A DNA stretch of 64,000 nucleotides from Rhizobium sp. BK602 (GTDB lineage: Bacteria; Pseudomonadota; Alphaproteobacteria; Rhizobiales; Rhizobiaceae). The notes under the pieces are model-generated. The model worked only from the letters and a program-made list of their open reading frames with translations. It made no database searches and was not told the origin of the DNA. Made by a program: the position numbers and the translations under genes. Below, piece after piece: positions 36,720 through 45,411 of the stretch (position 1 is its first letter; every line of letters starts with the position of its first letter). Where the stretch lies: NCBI RefSeq assembly GCF_014195095.1, contig NZ_JACIBC010000006.1:62001-126000 (forward strand), written 5' to 3'.

Positions 36720-37628
36720 CTACCTCTGCCGCCCCGAGCGCATGCTTTCGGCCACGCCGACGAAATCGCGAGCGGCCTGCGGCAGGCTGGAGCCCTTGCG
36801 CCAGACCATGCCGACCTGCACCACCGGCAGCGAGCCGGAGACGTCGCGGCTTTCGATGCGGTCGCCTTCCAGCGACCAGGGGCGGTAGACGAGATCCGGC
36901 AGCAGCGCCACGCCGGCGCCGGTGGCGACCAGGCTGCGCACCGCCTCGACCGAGCGGGTGCGGAAGGCGACATGCGGGCGGGCGCCGAGCGCTGTCAGCA
37001 GCTTGCCGGTATTCTCCTCGATTTCGTCGATGGTCAGCATGATCAGCGGCTCGCGGCTGATGTCGGCGACACTGATGATATCGGCGGAGACCAGCGGATG
37101 GCCCATGGGTAGCCAGAGCCGGTAGGGGGAGGTTTCGAGGATCTCCGCCTGCAGGGCCATGCGGTCGCGCAGGTTGGAGATCACCATGACGGCGACGTCG
37201 AGCTCTCCGCCGACCAGAAGATGCTCCAGATAGCCGCCATTGTCCTCGATGGCGCTGACCTCGACGCCGGGGCAGGCGCGGCGATAGCGCGCCAGCAGGT
37301 CGGAGAGCACATAGCCGGCGACCAGCGAGGTGACACCGATGTTCAAGGTGCCGCCGGCGGCATTCTGCTGGCCGGAAAAGCTGGTGCGCGCGTCGGAAAC
37401 CGTCGCCAGGATCTTCGTCGCGTGACGCAGGAACTGATGGCCATTATGGGTGATGGTAAGCCCGCGCGGATGGCGATCGAACAGTTCGACGCCAAGGTCG
37501 CTTTCCAGCTCCTTCAGGGCTTCGGTGACCGAGGATTGCGAGATCGACAGGTTCTGTGCGGCGCGGGTGATGGAGCCCTGCTCGGCCACGGCGACGAAAT
37601 ATTGAAGCTGTCTCAAGGTGAAGGCCAT
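36720..37628 (-). CDS. LysR family transcriptional regulator
   Basis: A 302-residue LysR protein: winged helix at about residues 1-60 (LRQLQYFVAVAEQGSITRAA, then LSISQSSVTEALKELE) and an effector domain beyond residue 90. It begins at the ATG at 37628. The polyamine operon at 30342-35901 has no other local regulator and carries a LysR-type box in its upstream region, so control of that operon is a reasonable guess, not shown. Confidence 0.92.
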   Translation of the reverse strand: MAFTLRQLQYFVAVAEQGSITRAAQNLSISQSSVTEALKELESDLGVELFDRHPRGLTITHNGHQFLRHATKILATVSDARTSFSGQQNAAGGTLNIGVTSLVAGYVLSDLLARYRRACPGVEVSAIEDNGGYLEHLLVGGELDVAVMVISNLRDRMALQAEILETSPYRLWLPMGHPLVSADIISVADISREPLIMLTIDEIEENTGKLLTALGARPHVAFRTRSVEAVRSLVATGAGVALLPDLVYRPWSLEGDRIESRDVSGSLPVVQVGMVWRKGSSLPQAARDFVGVAESMRSGRQR

Positions 37629-37822
37629 GAGGTCGTTAGAGCATGGTCGCGCTGGGCATGGCAAGCATCGGTATCGGCCTGAAAGGCCTGGACCTTTTTT
37701 GGTAATAAATGCGCGGGCAAAAAAAGTTTCACCTCTCCTTTAAGCATTCCGAAACGCCACATCTCTAACGTGAGGACTGTTCACCTTGTCGCGTTGGAGT
37801 GCTCTATGCTGGAGCAGTTGGC

Positions 37823-38653
37823 GTGAGCGCCTTACTGCATATGCTCCGGTCACCCCGGAAGCTTGTCATCATCGTCGCCGGCGCGGCCTCTCTGATAGGC
37901 TCTTCCGGCGCGTTCGCGCTTTATATGGGCAAGGACAGGCTCCTCGGTTTCGTTGCGGCTTCGCCGAACGGACTGGCCTGCCGGGACGTCAGCCTGGTGA
38001 CCATCCGCAAGGAGAATCGATTCTGGGTGCGCAAATACATCCGCACCGAACCGACGGACGGCCTGACACGCGTTAAGACGGCGCTCAGGGTCGCGAAGGC
38101 CGTCTATGCGGAGCAGAAGCCGGATCTCGTTCAGGTGGTGGTTCTCGATGCGAACGGCCCGACCTTGCGCTCCGACATTCGCGGCCGGGCGCTTGGCGCC
38201 GATGTCGTCTATGTGCCCCACCCGGAAAAGATCGCCGGCGGCGTTGCCGAGGCGCCGGTGACGGCGCGCTATTACAATGGCGGCGCGAGCGCGCAGGGCC
38301 TGTTCTTCGGCGAACAGGTCAACATGCTGCCCGAGGATATCGATACGGCGCTGGCGGCCCTGAAGGATTATACCGACTGCGACAATGCGCTGACGGCCGG
38401 AAATGATGCGCGCGGCAGCGCCAAGGCGGAAAAACTGAAGGCAGCCGTCGCCGCCGAGGAAAAGGCGACCGCACAGGAGCCCAAGGAGCATAGGGTTCCC
38501 GAGCCGGCCTCGACCGGCAATGTGCCGGCCGGCTATGACAAGAATGGCGAATTCATCGGCGCGGACGCCAGCGACGGGAAGGAGCCGCCATCGCCAGGCC
38601 TGGATCCGACCATGACGGGAGCCAGCAACCGGCGATCACCGGTGACGAACTGA
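37823..38653 (+). CDS. hypothetical protein with N-terminal membrane anchor
   Basis: A 276-residue protein. After a short basic start one hydrophobic segment (about residues 14-34) should anchor it, with the rest in the periplasm. The middle region, up to about residue 200, seems globular with two Cys. The last 70 residues are a charged, Ala/Glu/Pro-rich tail. I do not recognise the domain. A GTG at 37823 has GGAG eight bases upstream; an earlier GTG at 37799 and a later ATG at 37841 are alternatives. It is a single gene between the LysR gene and a small protein on the opposite strand. Confidence 0.7.
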   Translation: MSALLHMLRSPRKLVIIVAGAASLIGSSGAFALYMGKDRLLGFVAASPNGLACRDVSLVTIRKENRFWVRKYIRTEPTDGLTRVKTALRVAKAVYAEQKPDLVQVVVLDANGPTLRSDIRGRALGADVVYVPHPEKIAGGVAEAPVTARYYNGGASAQGLFFGEQVNMLPEDIDTALAALKDYTDCDNALTAGNDARGSAKAEKLKAAVAAEEKATAQEPKEHRVPEPASTGNVPAGYDKNGEFIGADASDGKEPPSPGLDPTMTGASNRRSPVTN

Positions 38654-38694
38654 TCCCGGCACCATCTTTTTTTGACGGCGAGGAACAGCAATCC

Positions 38695-38961
38695 TCAATC
38701 GGCCAGATGCTTCTCGCCGATCGCCTGATAGAGCGCGAAGAGGGCCTCGTGCACCTCGCCGGCGAGGCGGTAGAACTCCGGATTGGCAAGGATCGCCGGG
38801 TGTTGCAGCAGCTGATCGTCGGTCATGTCGAGCATCAGCGATGCGGTGTGCATCGCCTCGTGGCAACCGAATGTTCCCGGCGCGTATTGCGACAGGTCGA
38901 TGTCGCCGATCTCTGCAAGATCGGCCAGTCTCTGTCGTTCGTTGTCGGCGTCCGTGGTCAT
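38695..38961 (-). CDS. small conserved-type hypothetical protein (88 aa)
   Basis: The 88-residue acidic, helical protein has no membrane segment. It contains the segment GTFGCHEAMHTASL with a Cys-His-x3-His arrangement that might bind a metal, then MTDDQLLQHPAI and a Tyr-rich end. It lies 54 bases downstream of lysS in the same direction, so it may be co-transcribed with the tRNA synthetases. Function unknown. Confidence 0.68.
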   Translation of the reverse strand: MTTDADNERQRLADLAEIGDIDLSQYAPGTFGCHEAMHTASLMLDMTDDQLLQHPAILANPEFYRLAGEVHEALFALYQAIGEKHLAD

Positions 38962-39015
38962 GGTCTCTTCCTCGCTTGTGTCTTGCGCCCCGGATGTCCG
39001 GACGGCGAAGCCGCC

Positions 39016-40512
39016 TCAATCGGCCTTGGCGCGCCGTGCCGGGAACAGGATGATATCGCGGATCGATGGCGAGTTGGTCAGAAGCATGATGAGGCGATCG
39101 ACACCGATGCCGAGACCACCTGCCGGCGGCATGCCCTGATCGATGGCGTCGAGGAATTCCTCGTCCAGTTCCTTCTGCTTCTCGCCGCGGGCATGCGCCT
39201 GCTCGAGCTGCTCGACCATGCGGGCGCGCTGCTCTTCCGGATCGTTGAGTTCCGAGAAGGCATTGCCGAGTTCCCAGGCGTTGCAATAGGTCTCGAAGCG
39301 CTCGACGAGGCGCGGCTCGCCCGGTACTTCCTTGGCGAAGGGCGAGATGTCCTTCGGGAAATGCGTGACGTGGGCGGGCTGGATCAGCGTGCCCTCGACC
39401 TTCTCTTCGAAGATGAAGGCCAGGCATTCGCCCCAGGTCGCGTCCTTCTCGACGGCGAAGCCGGCGGCCTTGGCGGCGGCGCGGGCTTCCTCGTCGGTCT
39501 TGATCGCCAGGAAGTCGATGCCGGTCGCTTCCTTGACGGCGTCGGGCATCGGTACGCGGCGGAACGGACCCTTGAAGGAGATCTGCTTGTCACCGAAGGC
39601 GAATTCCGTGCTGCCATGGATCGACATGGCGAGCGTCGAGAACAGCCGCTCGACGAGGTCCATCATGTCCTCGTAGTCGGCATAGGCCCAATAACACTCC
39701 ATCATCGTGAATTCGGGATTGTGCCGGGTGGAGACGCCTTCGTTGCGGAAGTTGCGGTTGATTTCGAAGACCTTGTCGGCAAGCGCCGACACCAGCGTCC
39801 GCTTCAGGAACAGTTCCGGCGCGATGCGCAGGTACATGTCGAGCTTCAGCGTATTGTGATGCGTCTTGAACGGTTCGGCGGTGGCGCCACCATAGACCGA
39901 ATGCAGCATCGGCGTCTCGACTTCCATGAAGCCGTCATTTTCCATGAAGCGGCGGATGCCGGAGACGATGCGGCTGCGCTGCTGGAAGCGGAGCTTGGAT
40001 TCCTCATTGGTCATGATGTCGAGATGGCGCTTGCGGTAGCGCAGCTCGATGTCGGACAGGCCATGCCACTTCTCAGGCATCGGCAGCAGCGACTTGGTCA
40101 GCATGGTGATCTGCTGGGCGTTGATCGTCAGCTCGCCGCGCTTGGTGCGGCGCACGACGCCGGTGACGCCGATGATGTCGCCGAGGTCGATCATCGGCAG
40201 GAGGGCACGGGCCTCTTCGCCGGTCACGTCCTTGTGGCTGAAGATCTGGATCTTGGCCGAAGCGTCATGGATATCCATGAACATGCCGGAATTGCGCGAG
40301 GAATAGACGCGGCCGGCAACGGTAACGACATCGCCGGTCTCGGTATCCGGCTCCAGGCCCTCATATTTCGCGGCCAGTTCGGCATTGGTCAGCGTCCGGT
40401 GGAAATGTGCCGGATAGACGTCGCCGATCTGCTCGCGCAGCAGCTTCAGCTTCTGGCGGCGGACTTCCGTTGCGTCGGAGGAGAGGGCGGATGCTTCGGT
40501 CTTGTCGTTCAT
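39016..40512 (-). CDS. lysS: lysine--tRNA ligase, class II
   Basis: The 498-residue protein is a class II synthetase. An OB-fold anticodon-binding domain (about 55-150) is followed by motif 2 NRNFRNEGVSTRHNPEFTM and motif 3 GLGIGVDRLIM. It charges tRNA-Lys. Many alphaproteobacteria use the unrelated class I enzyme instead, so the class II form is notable. The ATG at 40512 was chosen over one 45 bases earlier that would enter the gltX end region. It follows gltX by 16 bases. Confidence 0.95.
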   Translation of the reverse strand: MNDKTEASALSSDATEVRRQKLKLLREQIGDVYPAHFHRTLTNAELAAKYEGLEPDTETGDVVTVAGRVYSSRNSGMFMDIHDASAKIQIFSHKDVTGEEARALLPMIDLGDIIGVTGVVRRTKRGELTINAQQITMLTKSLLPMPEKWHGLSDIELRYRKRHLDIMTNEESKLRFQQRSRIVSGIRRFMENDGFMEVETPMLHSVYGGATAEPFKTHHNTLKLDMYLRIAPELFLKRTLVSALADKVFEINRNFRNEGVSTRHNPEFTMMECYWAYADYEDMMDLVERLFSTLAMSIHGSTEFAFGDKQISFKGPFRRVPMPDAVKEATGIDFLAIKTDEEARAAAKAAGFAVEKDATWGECLAFIFEEKVEGTLIQPAHVTHFPKDISPFAKEVPGEPRLVERFETYCNAWELGNAFSELNDPEEQRARMVEQLEQAHARGEKQKELDEEFLDAIDQGMPPAGGLGIGVDRLIMLLTNSPSIRDIILFPARRAKAD

Positions 40513-40528
40513 GGTTTTAAAGTCCGGT

Positions 40529-41986
40529 TCAATTCTTCGGGCCGACGAGGGTCGCAACGGTCTGGGCGGCCAGTTTCAGCCGCTGGCGGACGACGGAGCG
40601 GCCGAGGATCGCCATGCTATCGAAAAGCGGCAGCGAGCGCGAGGAGCCCGAAACCGCGACAAAGAGCGGGGCGACGATCACCTTCAGCTTCTTGCCCATG
40701 CGGTCGGCGATGGCGCGCAACTCGGCCTCGATCGTCTCGACATTCCATTCGAGGATCTTTTCGAGGTCCGGCTGCACGGTGTTCAGGATCTCCAGCAGCT
40801 CTTCCGGCGTCGACTTGATCTTGGCGAAAGCGGCGGGATCGAGGTTGAGGTCGGACTTGAACAGGAAGCCGGCGAGATCGGGCAGTTCGCCGAGCTTGGT
40901 GATGCGCGACTGCGACAGTTTCAGGCCGGCCTTCAGCCGATCGTTTTCCATCGCCCAGCTCAGAACTCGCTGCTGGAACTCCTCTTCCGACAGTTTCTCG
41001 CGGAGCCAACGGCCGTTCAGCCAGTCGAGCTTCTGGATGTCGAAGATCGCGCCGGCCTTGGAGAGGTTTTCCGGGTCGAACTTCGCAGCAAGCTCGTCCA
41101 TGGTCAGCAGCTCTTCACCTTCGGCGATCTGGATGAAGAACAGGCCGAGGAAGTTCATCAGCGCCTCGGGGAGATAGCCGAGCGCGGTATAATAGGAGAT
41201 CGAGGTCGGGTTCTTGCGCTTCGACAGCTTCGACTTGTCGGCATTGCGCATCAGCGACAGATGCATGAACTGCGGCGCGTCCCATCCGAGATATTGATAG
41301 ATCAGGATGTGCTTCGGCACCGATGCGAGCCATTCTTCGCCGCGCGCGACATGGGTGATCTTCATCAGGTGGTCGTCGACGACGTTGGCCATGTGATAGG
41401 TCGGCATGCCATCGGCCTTGAGCAGGACCTGCATGTCGACCGCATCCCACGGGATTTCGACATCGCCATAGACGCCGTCATGGAACTTGCAGGAGCCTTC
41501 GGTCGGGATCTTCATGCGCACGACATGCGGCTCGCCGGCGGCGACGCGCGTCGAGACTTCCTCGGCCGAAAGGTTCAAACAGTGGCCGTCATATTTCGGC
41601 GGCAGACCGGCGGCGCGCTGCGCCTCGCGCATCTTTTCCAGGCGCTCGGGCGTGCAGAAACAGCGGAAGCCGTGACCGGCCGTCACGATCTGTTCGACGT
41701 AAGGCTTGTAGATGTCCTTGCGGTCGCTCTGGCGATAGGGGCCGTAGGGGCCGCCGATGTCGGGACCTTCCGACCATTTCAGGCCGCACCATTTCAGCGC
41801 GTCGAGCACCTTGGTCTCGAATTCCGGGGTCGAGCGCGTCGCGTCGGTATCCTCGATGCGCAGGATGAACTCGCCGCCGTGCTTCTTGGCGAAGAGATAG
41901 TTGAACAGCGCGATATAGGCGGTGCCGACATGGGGCTCGCCGGTGGGAGAGGGTGCGATGCGGACGCGAACGCCGGAAGTGCTCAT
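40529..41986 (-). CDS. gltX: glutamate--tRNA ligase
   Basis: A 485-residue class I synthetase. The HIGH-type motif is in PSPTGEPHVGTAY near residue 12, and the KMSKS-type motif reads SKLSKRKN near residue 250. The zinc-type segment CFCTPERLEKMR lies at about 110. It charges tRNA-Glu, and in organisms lacking glutaminyl-tRNA synthetase also tRNA-Gln. It is the first gene of a pair with lysS. Its promoter should lie in the 317-base gap upstream. Confidence 0.95.
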   Translation of the reverse strand: MSTSGVRVRIAPSPTGEPHVGTAYIALFNYLFAKKHGGEFILRIEDTDATRSTPEFETKVLDALKWCGLKWSEGPDIGGPYGPYRQSDRKDIYKPYVEQIVTAGHGFRCFCTPERLEKMREAQRAAGLPPKYDGHCLNLSAEEVSTRVAAGEPHVVRMKIPTEGSCKFHDGVYGDVEIPWDAVDMQVLLKADGMPTYHMANVVDDHLMKITHVARGEEWLASVPKHILIYQYLGWDAPQFMHLSLMRNADKSKLSKRKNPTSISYYTALGYLPEALMNFLGLFFIQIAEGEELLTMDELAAKFDPENLSKAGAIFDIQKLDWLNGRWLREKLSEEEFQQRVLSWAMENDRLKAGLKLSQSRITKLGELPDLAGFLFKSDLNLDPAAFAKIKSTPEELLEILNTVQPDLEKILEWNVETIEAELRAIADRMGKKLKVIVAPLFVAVSGSSRSLPLFDSMAILGRSVVRQRLKLAAQTVATLVGPKN

Positions 41987-42303
41987 CTTGTTTGCCCGTC
42001 AGAAAAAGCCAGGCCGCTGCTTGGGATAAGCGCTGCCCGGCTGGAAATGTTTATCTGGATCAGGAAACTGGCCGGAAAAGGGCGTCTTGCGCTTCAATTC
42101 CGCGTTTTCCGTTTGGCTGGCCTTAGGCCATATTCAATGGATGACGTCAAGGGAAACTGCGTGATGACATGGAGCGGAGGCCGGCACGAGGCCGGTCACC
42201 GCTTTTGGAAATGTGCAAAATGGAGAGGCGCATGCGTCAATTTCCATTTGCAATTTTTACGATAGTGGCAGAATAGGACCTTAATTCACCAGTGGAGCAA
42301 GCG
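41987..42303. other. 317-base gap between gltX and the secreted hypothetical
   Basis: It is the shared upstream region of two divergent genes. It contains a GAGGCCGGCACGAGGCCGGT direct repeat near 42176-42197 and TTGCAA with a weak downstream -10 near 42250-42275 for the plus-strand gene. No RNA gene or named repeat was recognised. Confidence 0.55.
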
Positions 42304-42714
42304 ATGAAGAAATTCATTTTGAGCTTTTTGTTCGCGGGAGCGATGATCTGCCCGGCTGCCGCGCAGTCGACGATCACGCGCGATGGTTCGGCCCGTCTTC
42401 TTGAGAGTTACAAGGCCTATATCGGCTCCGACGACCTCTATAATTCCAAGGGAGAGCGGCTGACGGTGCCGTGGCAGATCATCCGGCAGGATCGCGCCAA
42501 CTACCATGCCTACAGACGCCGCGACCGGGGCGACCAGGGCGACAGCTTCTTTTCGGACCCCGCCAACCGCCAGCGTCTGGAAGCGATGCTCGCGGGCGGC
42601 ACCATCAGCGACGATGCCGCAAACTATATCGTTCGCGGCAATGTCTGGATCACGGTCGATATTTACGGTCGGGGCGACGTCGGCGAATGGGTCGACGTCC
42701 ACGTTCAGGAGTAA
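42304..42714 (+). CDS. secreted hypothetical protein
   Basis: The 136-residue protein has a clear signal peptide (MKKFILSFLFAGAMICPAAA then Q), cleaved after about residue 20, so it should be periplasmic. The mature part is polar, with RRDRGDQGDSFF in the middle and the final segment WITVDIYGRGDVGEWVDV. No known domain was recognised. GGAG seven bases before the ATG gives a good ribosome site. It is convergent with terC. Confidence 0.75.
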   Translation: MKKFILSFLFAGAMICPAAAQSTITRDGSARLLESYKAYIGSDDLYNSKGERLTVPWQIIRQDRANYHAYRRRDRGDQGDSFFSDPANRQRLEAMLAGGTISDDAANYIVRGNVWITVDIYGRGDVGEWVDVHVQE

Positions 42715-42751
42715 GGGGCGCCGCACCCTCAGGCGGGTGCGGGCCGGTTGC

Positions 42752-43495
42752 TCAATGGCCGCCGGCGGCCCTCTTTCGTCTGTTGCGCGCCAGCATGTTC
42801 AGCACCTCGACCAGGGCCGAGAAGGCCATGGCGGCGTAGACGTAGCCCTTGGGAACATGGAAGCCCATGCCTTCGGCGATCAGCGTCGTGCCGATCATCA
42901 GTAGGAAGGCCAGCGCCAGCATGACGATGGTCGGGTTCTTCTCGATGAAGTTGGCAAGCGGCGTGGCGGCCACCAGCATGACCGTGACGGCGGCGATGAC
43001 GGCGACGAACATGATCGGCAGGTGCGGTGTCATGCCGACGGCGGTGATGATGCTGTCGATCGAGAAAACCAGATCGAGCAGCAGGATCTGGCCGATGGCC
43101 GAGGCGAAAGTCGACGTGGTCGACTTGGCGATGAAGTCCTCGCCATGTTCGGCGGGATCGACATTGTGGTGAATTTCCTTGGTCGCCTTCCAGACGAGGA
43201 AGAGACCGCCGCCGATCAGGATCATGTCCTTCCAGGAGAAGCCCTGGCCGAAGAGTTCGAAGACCGGCTGCGTGAGCTGCACGATCCAGGCAACGGTGCC
43301 GAGCAAAGCGAGGCGCATGATGAGCGCGAGGCCGATGCCGATCTTGCGGGCCTTCTCACGGTGTTCGGGCGGCAGCTTGTTGGTCAGGATCGAGATGAAG
43401 ATGAGGTTGTCGATACCGAGGACCACCTCCATGACGACGAGCGTGACGAGCGCGACCCATGCGCTCGGGTCCTGCAGCAAGCCTACAATATCCAT
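42752..43495 (-). CDS. TerC family integral membrane protein
   Basis: A 247-residue membrane protein of the TerC/YjbE type, with about seven hydrophobic segments. The conserved acidic motifs are [11 protein letters not shown] near residue 24 and [12 protein letters not shown] near residue 140; these Asp residues in membrane helices are thought to bind a metal ion such as manganese. Members export or balance metals. It is a single gene. I looked for the yybP-ykoY manganese riboswitch that precedes some terC genes and saw no support for one. Confidence 0.92.
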   Translation of the reverse strand: MDIVGLLQDPSAWVALVTLVVMEVVLGIDNLIFISILTNKLPPEHREKARKIGIGLALIMRLALLGTVAWIVQLTQPVFELFGQGFSWKDMILIGGGLFLVWKATKEIHHNVDPAEHGEDFIAKSTTSTFASAIGQILLLDLVFSIDSIITAVGMTPHLPIMFVAVIAAVTVMLVAATPLANFIEKNPTIVMLALAFLLMIGTTLIAEGMGFHVPKGYVYAAMAFSALVEVLNMLARNRRKRAAGGH

Positions 43496-43626
43496 AAACG
43501 ATTTCCCTCTGGCCAGCGTCGCCGACGCTGACCCCCAGCTCCGGCTCTCTCATGATGGTCGGTAATGTAAGGAGCGAAATCGCCGGTGCAAGCGGCGCCA
43601 CCATTTTCACGGCGGTGCCCGCAGCC

Positions 43627-44466
43627 TCATGCCTTCAGGGGTATCCAGATTTCCGTCACGCCCATGCCGGTACGCGGATCGAAGCGATCGTCGTAGCGTT
43701 CCATCATGTCGGGGGTGCCGCCGTGCTGGTGGCCGGATTGCGGCAGCCACTCGCCGAAGATCTGCTGCACGGTAGCGGAGATGCCGGAAATATGGCCGCG
43801 ATGGGTGAAGACGGCATAGCGCTGTGCCGGCAGTTGCAGGGTGGTGAAATCCTCCGGCAAGTTGTCGGCACTGCCGATCTCGGCGGCGGACATATAGCGG
43901 AAGCTTTCGGTCGAACCCGGTTCCTGGGTACAGACCCCGTAGGCAACGTTGCCGATCTGATCCGGGATGAAGCCGAAATGCTGGTTGAACCGCTGCCATA
44001 GGGAGGGAATTCCCTGTGTGGCTTCATGGGCATAGGTTTCCGCAAGGCCGGCAAGCAGCATTGCGGCGCGGGTCTCGAAACGCGGCGCGTCGAGTTTGGG
44101 AAGGCGGTTATCGTCCATTCTGATAGGCTCCAGCAAAACAAGGTTTCGGACGTGCCCCTGTTTGCGCAAGCTATCCGGCGTCATGCCGAACTGCTCGCGA
44201 AAGGCACGGGTGAATGCCTCGTGCGAGCCGTAGCCCGCGTCGAGGGCAACCTGGAGAATGGTCGATGAGCCGTCGATCAATGCGAGAGCGGCCCGGCTGA
44301 GGCGCCGGCCCCTGATATAGCCGCTGATCGAGTGGCCGGTGATCAGTCCGAAGACGCGCGAGAGATGGTAGCGCGACAGGCCGGCCGTGTCGGCGATCTC
44401 GTCCAGCGAGATATCCGATGCGAAATGGCTTTCGATGAACCATATCGCTCTTGCGATCGCACTCAT
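43627..44466 (-). CDS. AraC-type transcriptional regulator with GyrI-like effector domain
   Basis: A 279-residue protein. The N-terminal AraC DNA-binding domain spans about 8-105 (ISLDEIADTAGLSRYHLSRV). A GyrI/Rob-like small-molecule-binding domain follows from about residue 120 to the end. Such proteins respond to drugs or amphipathic compounds and often control efflux. It lies near the TetR-EmrAB cluster and is transcribed in the same direction as the TetR gene, but it has its own 111-base upstream gap. Confidence 0.91.
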   Translation of the reverse strand: MSAIARAIWFIESHFASDISLDEIADTAGLSRYHLSRVFGLITGHSISGYIRGRRLSRAALALIDGSSTILQVALDAGYGSHEAFTRAFREQFGMTPDSLRKQGHVRNLVLLEPIRMDDNRLPKLDAPRFETRAAMLLAGLAETYAHEATQGIPSLWQRFNQHFGFIPDQIGNVAYGVCTQEPGSTESFRYMSAAEIGSADNLPEDFTTLQLPAQRYAVFTHRGHISGISATVQQIFGEWLPQSGHQHGGTPDMMERYDDRFDPRTGMGVTEIWIPLKA

Positions 44467-44577
44467 GCTTTACTCCCTGGTTGCCGGCTCATTCCTAGAC
44501 GCCGGCCGGGCGGGAGATTTGATCGCAATTGCGGGATTGGAATTCAAGCGGCCGGCGGCGATCCGTCAGGCAGGGGC

Positions 44578-45246
44578 TTACGGCTGGGTGCCGTAGGCTT
44601 TCATGAAGACGCGCAGGGCGCCGCGCACGACATAATCGATCTCCTCCTTGGCGGGAGGCGCTTCCAGGTCGCCGAACAGCCTCAGCTTGAAATAGCCGCC
44701 GCCGGCCATTTCCAGGAACTGACGCGCGGCCATGTCGAAATCCTCGATCTCGACGCGGCCCAATGCGGCCTGGCGCTGGAGAAAGTCGCGCAGGACGGTG
44801 CGCAGGTTCTCCGGGCCCTTGAAGAAGCCCTGACAGAGGGACGGCATGCGTTCGCGCACGCCGATGACGGTGCGCATGGCGTTGATGGTCTTGTCGGAGG
44901 TAATATGGGTCACGAACACCATGCCGCATTCGTAGAGGCTGGCCGTCACATCGGCGTCATCCGCCAGCGCCGTGCGGATGTTCGCGACGAAATGCGCGCG
45001 CTCGTTGTCGATCATCGCGGAGAACAGGTCTTCCTTGTTCGCGAAATAGACGTAGAGCGTGCCTTTCGAGACACCGGCCTCGCGGGTGACGTCGTTCATG
45101 CTTGCGGCATCGAAGCCCATTTTCATGAAGACACGCTTGGCGCCGTCCATAATCTGCTGGCGCTTGGCCGGATCTTCGCCGGCGGCGAAGCGTCCGCCCG
45201 AAGCGGGTGCGTTCAGGACAGCGGCAGTTTGCGATTCGTCTTTCAT
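44578..45246 (-). CDS. TetR family regulator of the EmrAB-type pump
   Basis: The 222-residue protein has a TetR helix-turn-helix at about residues 30-75 (AGVSKGTLYVYFANKEDLF) and an AcrR-type ligand domain. AAGGAG directly before the ATG at 45246 decides the start. It is divergent from emrA, and the 165-base space contains two inverted repeats with the same GAACCG half-site. It is the likely local repressor of the pump, released by a pump substrate. Confidence 0.92.
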   Translation of the reverse strand: MKDESQTAAVLNAPASGGRFAAGEDPAKRQQIMDGAKRVFMKMGFDAASMNDVTREAGVSKGTLYVYFANKEDLFSAMIDNERAHFVANIRTALADDADVTASLYECGMVFVTHITSDKTINAMRTVIGVRERMPSLCQGFFKGPENLRTVLRDFLQRQAALGRVEIEDFDMAARQFLEMAGGGYFKLRLFGDLEAPPAKEEIDYVVRGALRVFMKAYGTQP

Positions 45247-45299
45247 CGGCTCCTTCACTCGATCACTTTTTGAGAATCTTAATCAGATTCCCGAATTAA

Positions 45300-45319
45300 A
45301 TCGAACCGGGCGGTTCGAT
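45300..45319. promoter_or_regulatory. candidate TetR operator 1
   Basis: ATCGAACCG (45300-45308) and CGGTTCGAT (45311-45319) form a perfect inverted repeat around GG. It lies 54 bases upstream of the TetR start. Confidence 0.65.
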
Positions 45320-45353
45320 ACCACTTGATATGGATAGAAAAAGGCTCTATGTC

Positions 45354-45375
45354 AACTGAACCGAACCGTTCAGTT
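45354..45375. promoter_or_regulatory. candidate TetR operator 2
   Basis: AACTGAAC (45354-45361) and GTTCAGTT (45368-45375) form a perfect repeat with a 6-base centre. The GAACCG core matches operator 1. It lies 37 bases before the emrA start, where binding would block pump transcription. Confidence 0.6.
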
Positions 45376-45411
45376 CGATTTATTCTACCCAGATTTTCCG
45401 GTGGTAAGGCA

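Noticed and set aside
38707-40818. 703-codon plus-strand open frame opposite lysS
   Set aside because: It lies antisense to lysS and the small hypothetical, with composition typical of a reverse-strand shadow.
40502-42265. 587-codon plus-strand open frame opposite gltX
   Set aside because: It is antisense to gltX, whose catalytic motifs are intact; no ribosome site or domain was seen.
43496-43626. Possible yybP-ykoY riboswitch upstream of terC
   Set aside because: The leader is short, and I could not find the paired conserved loops of that class.
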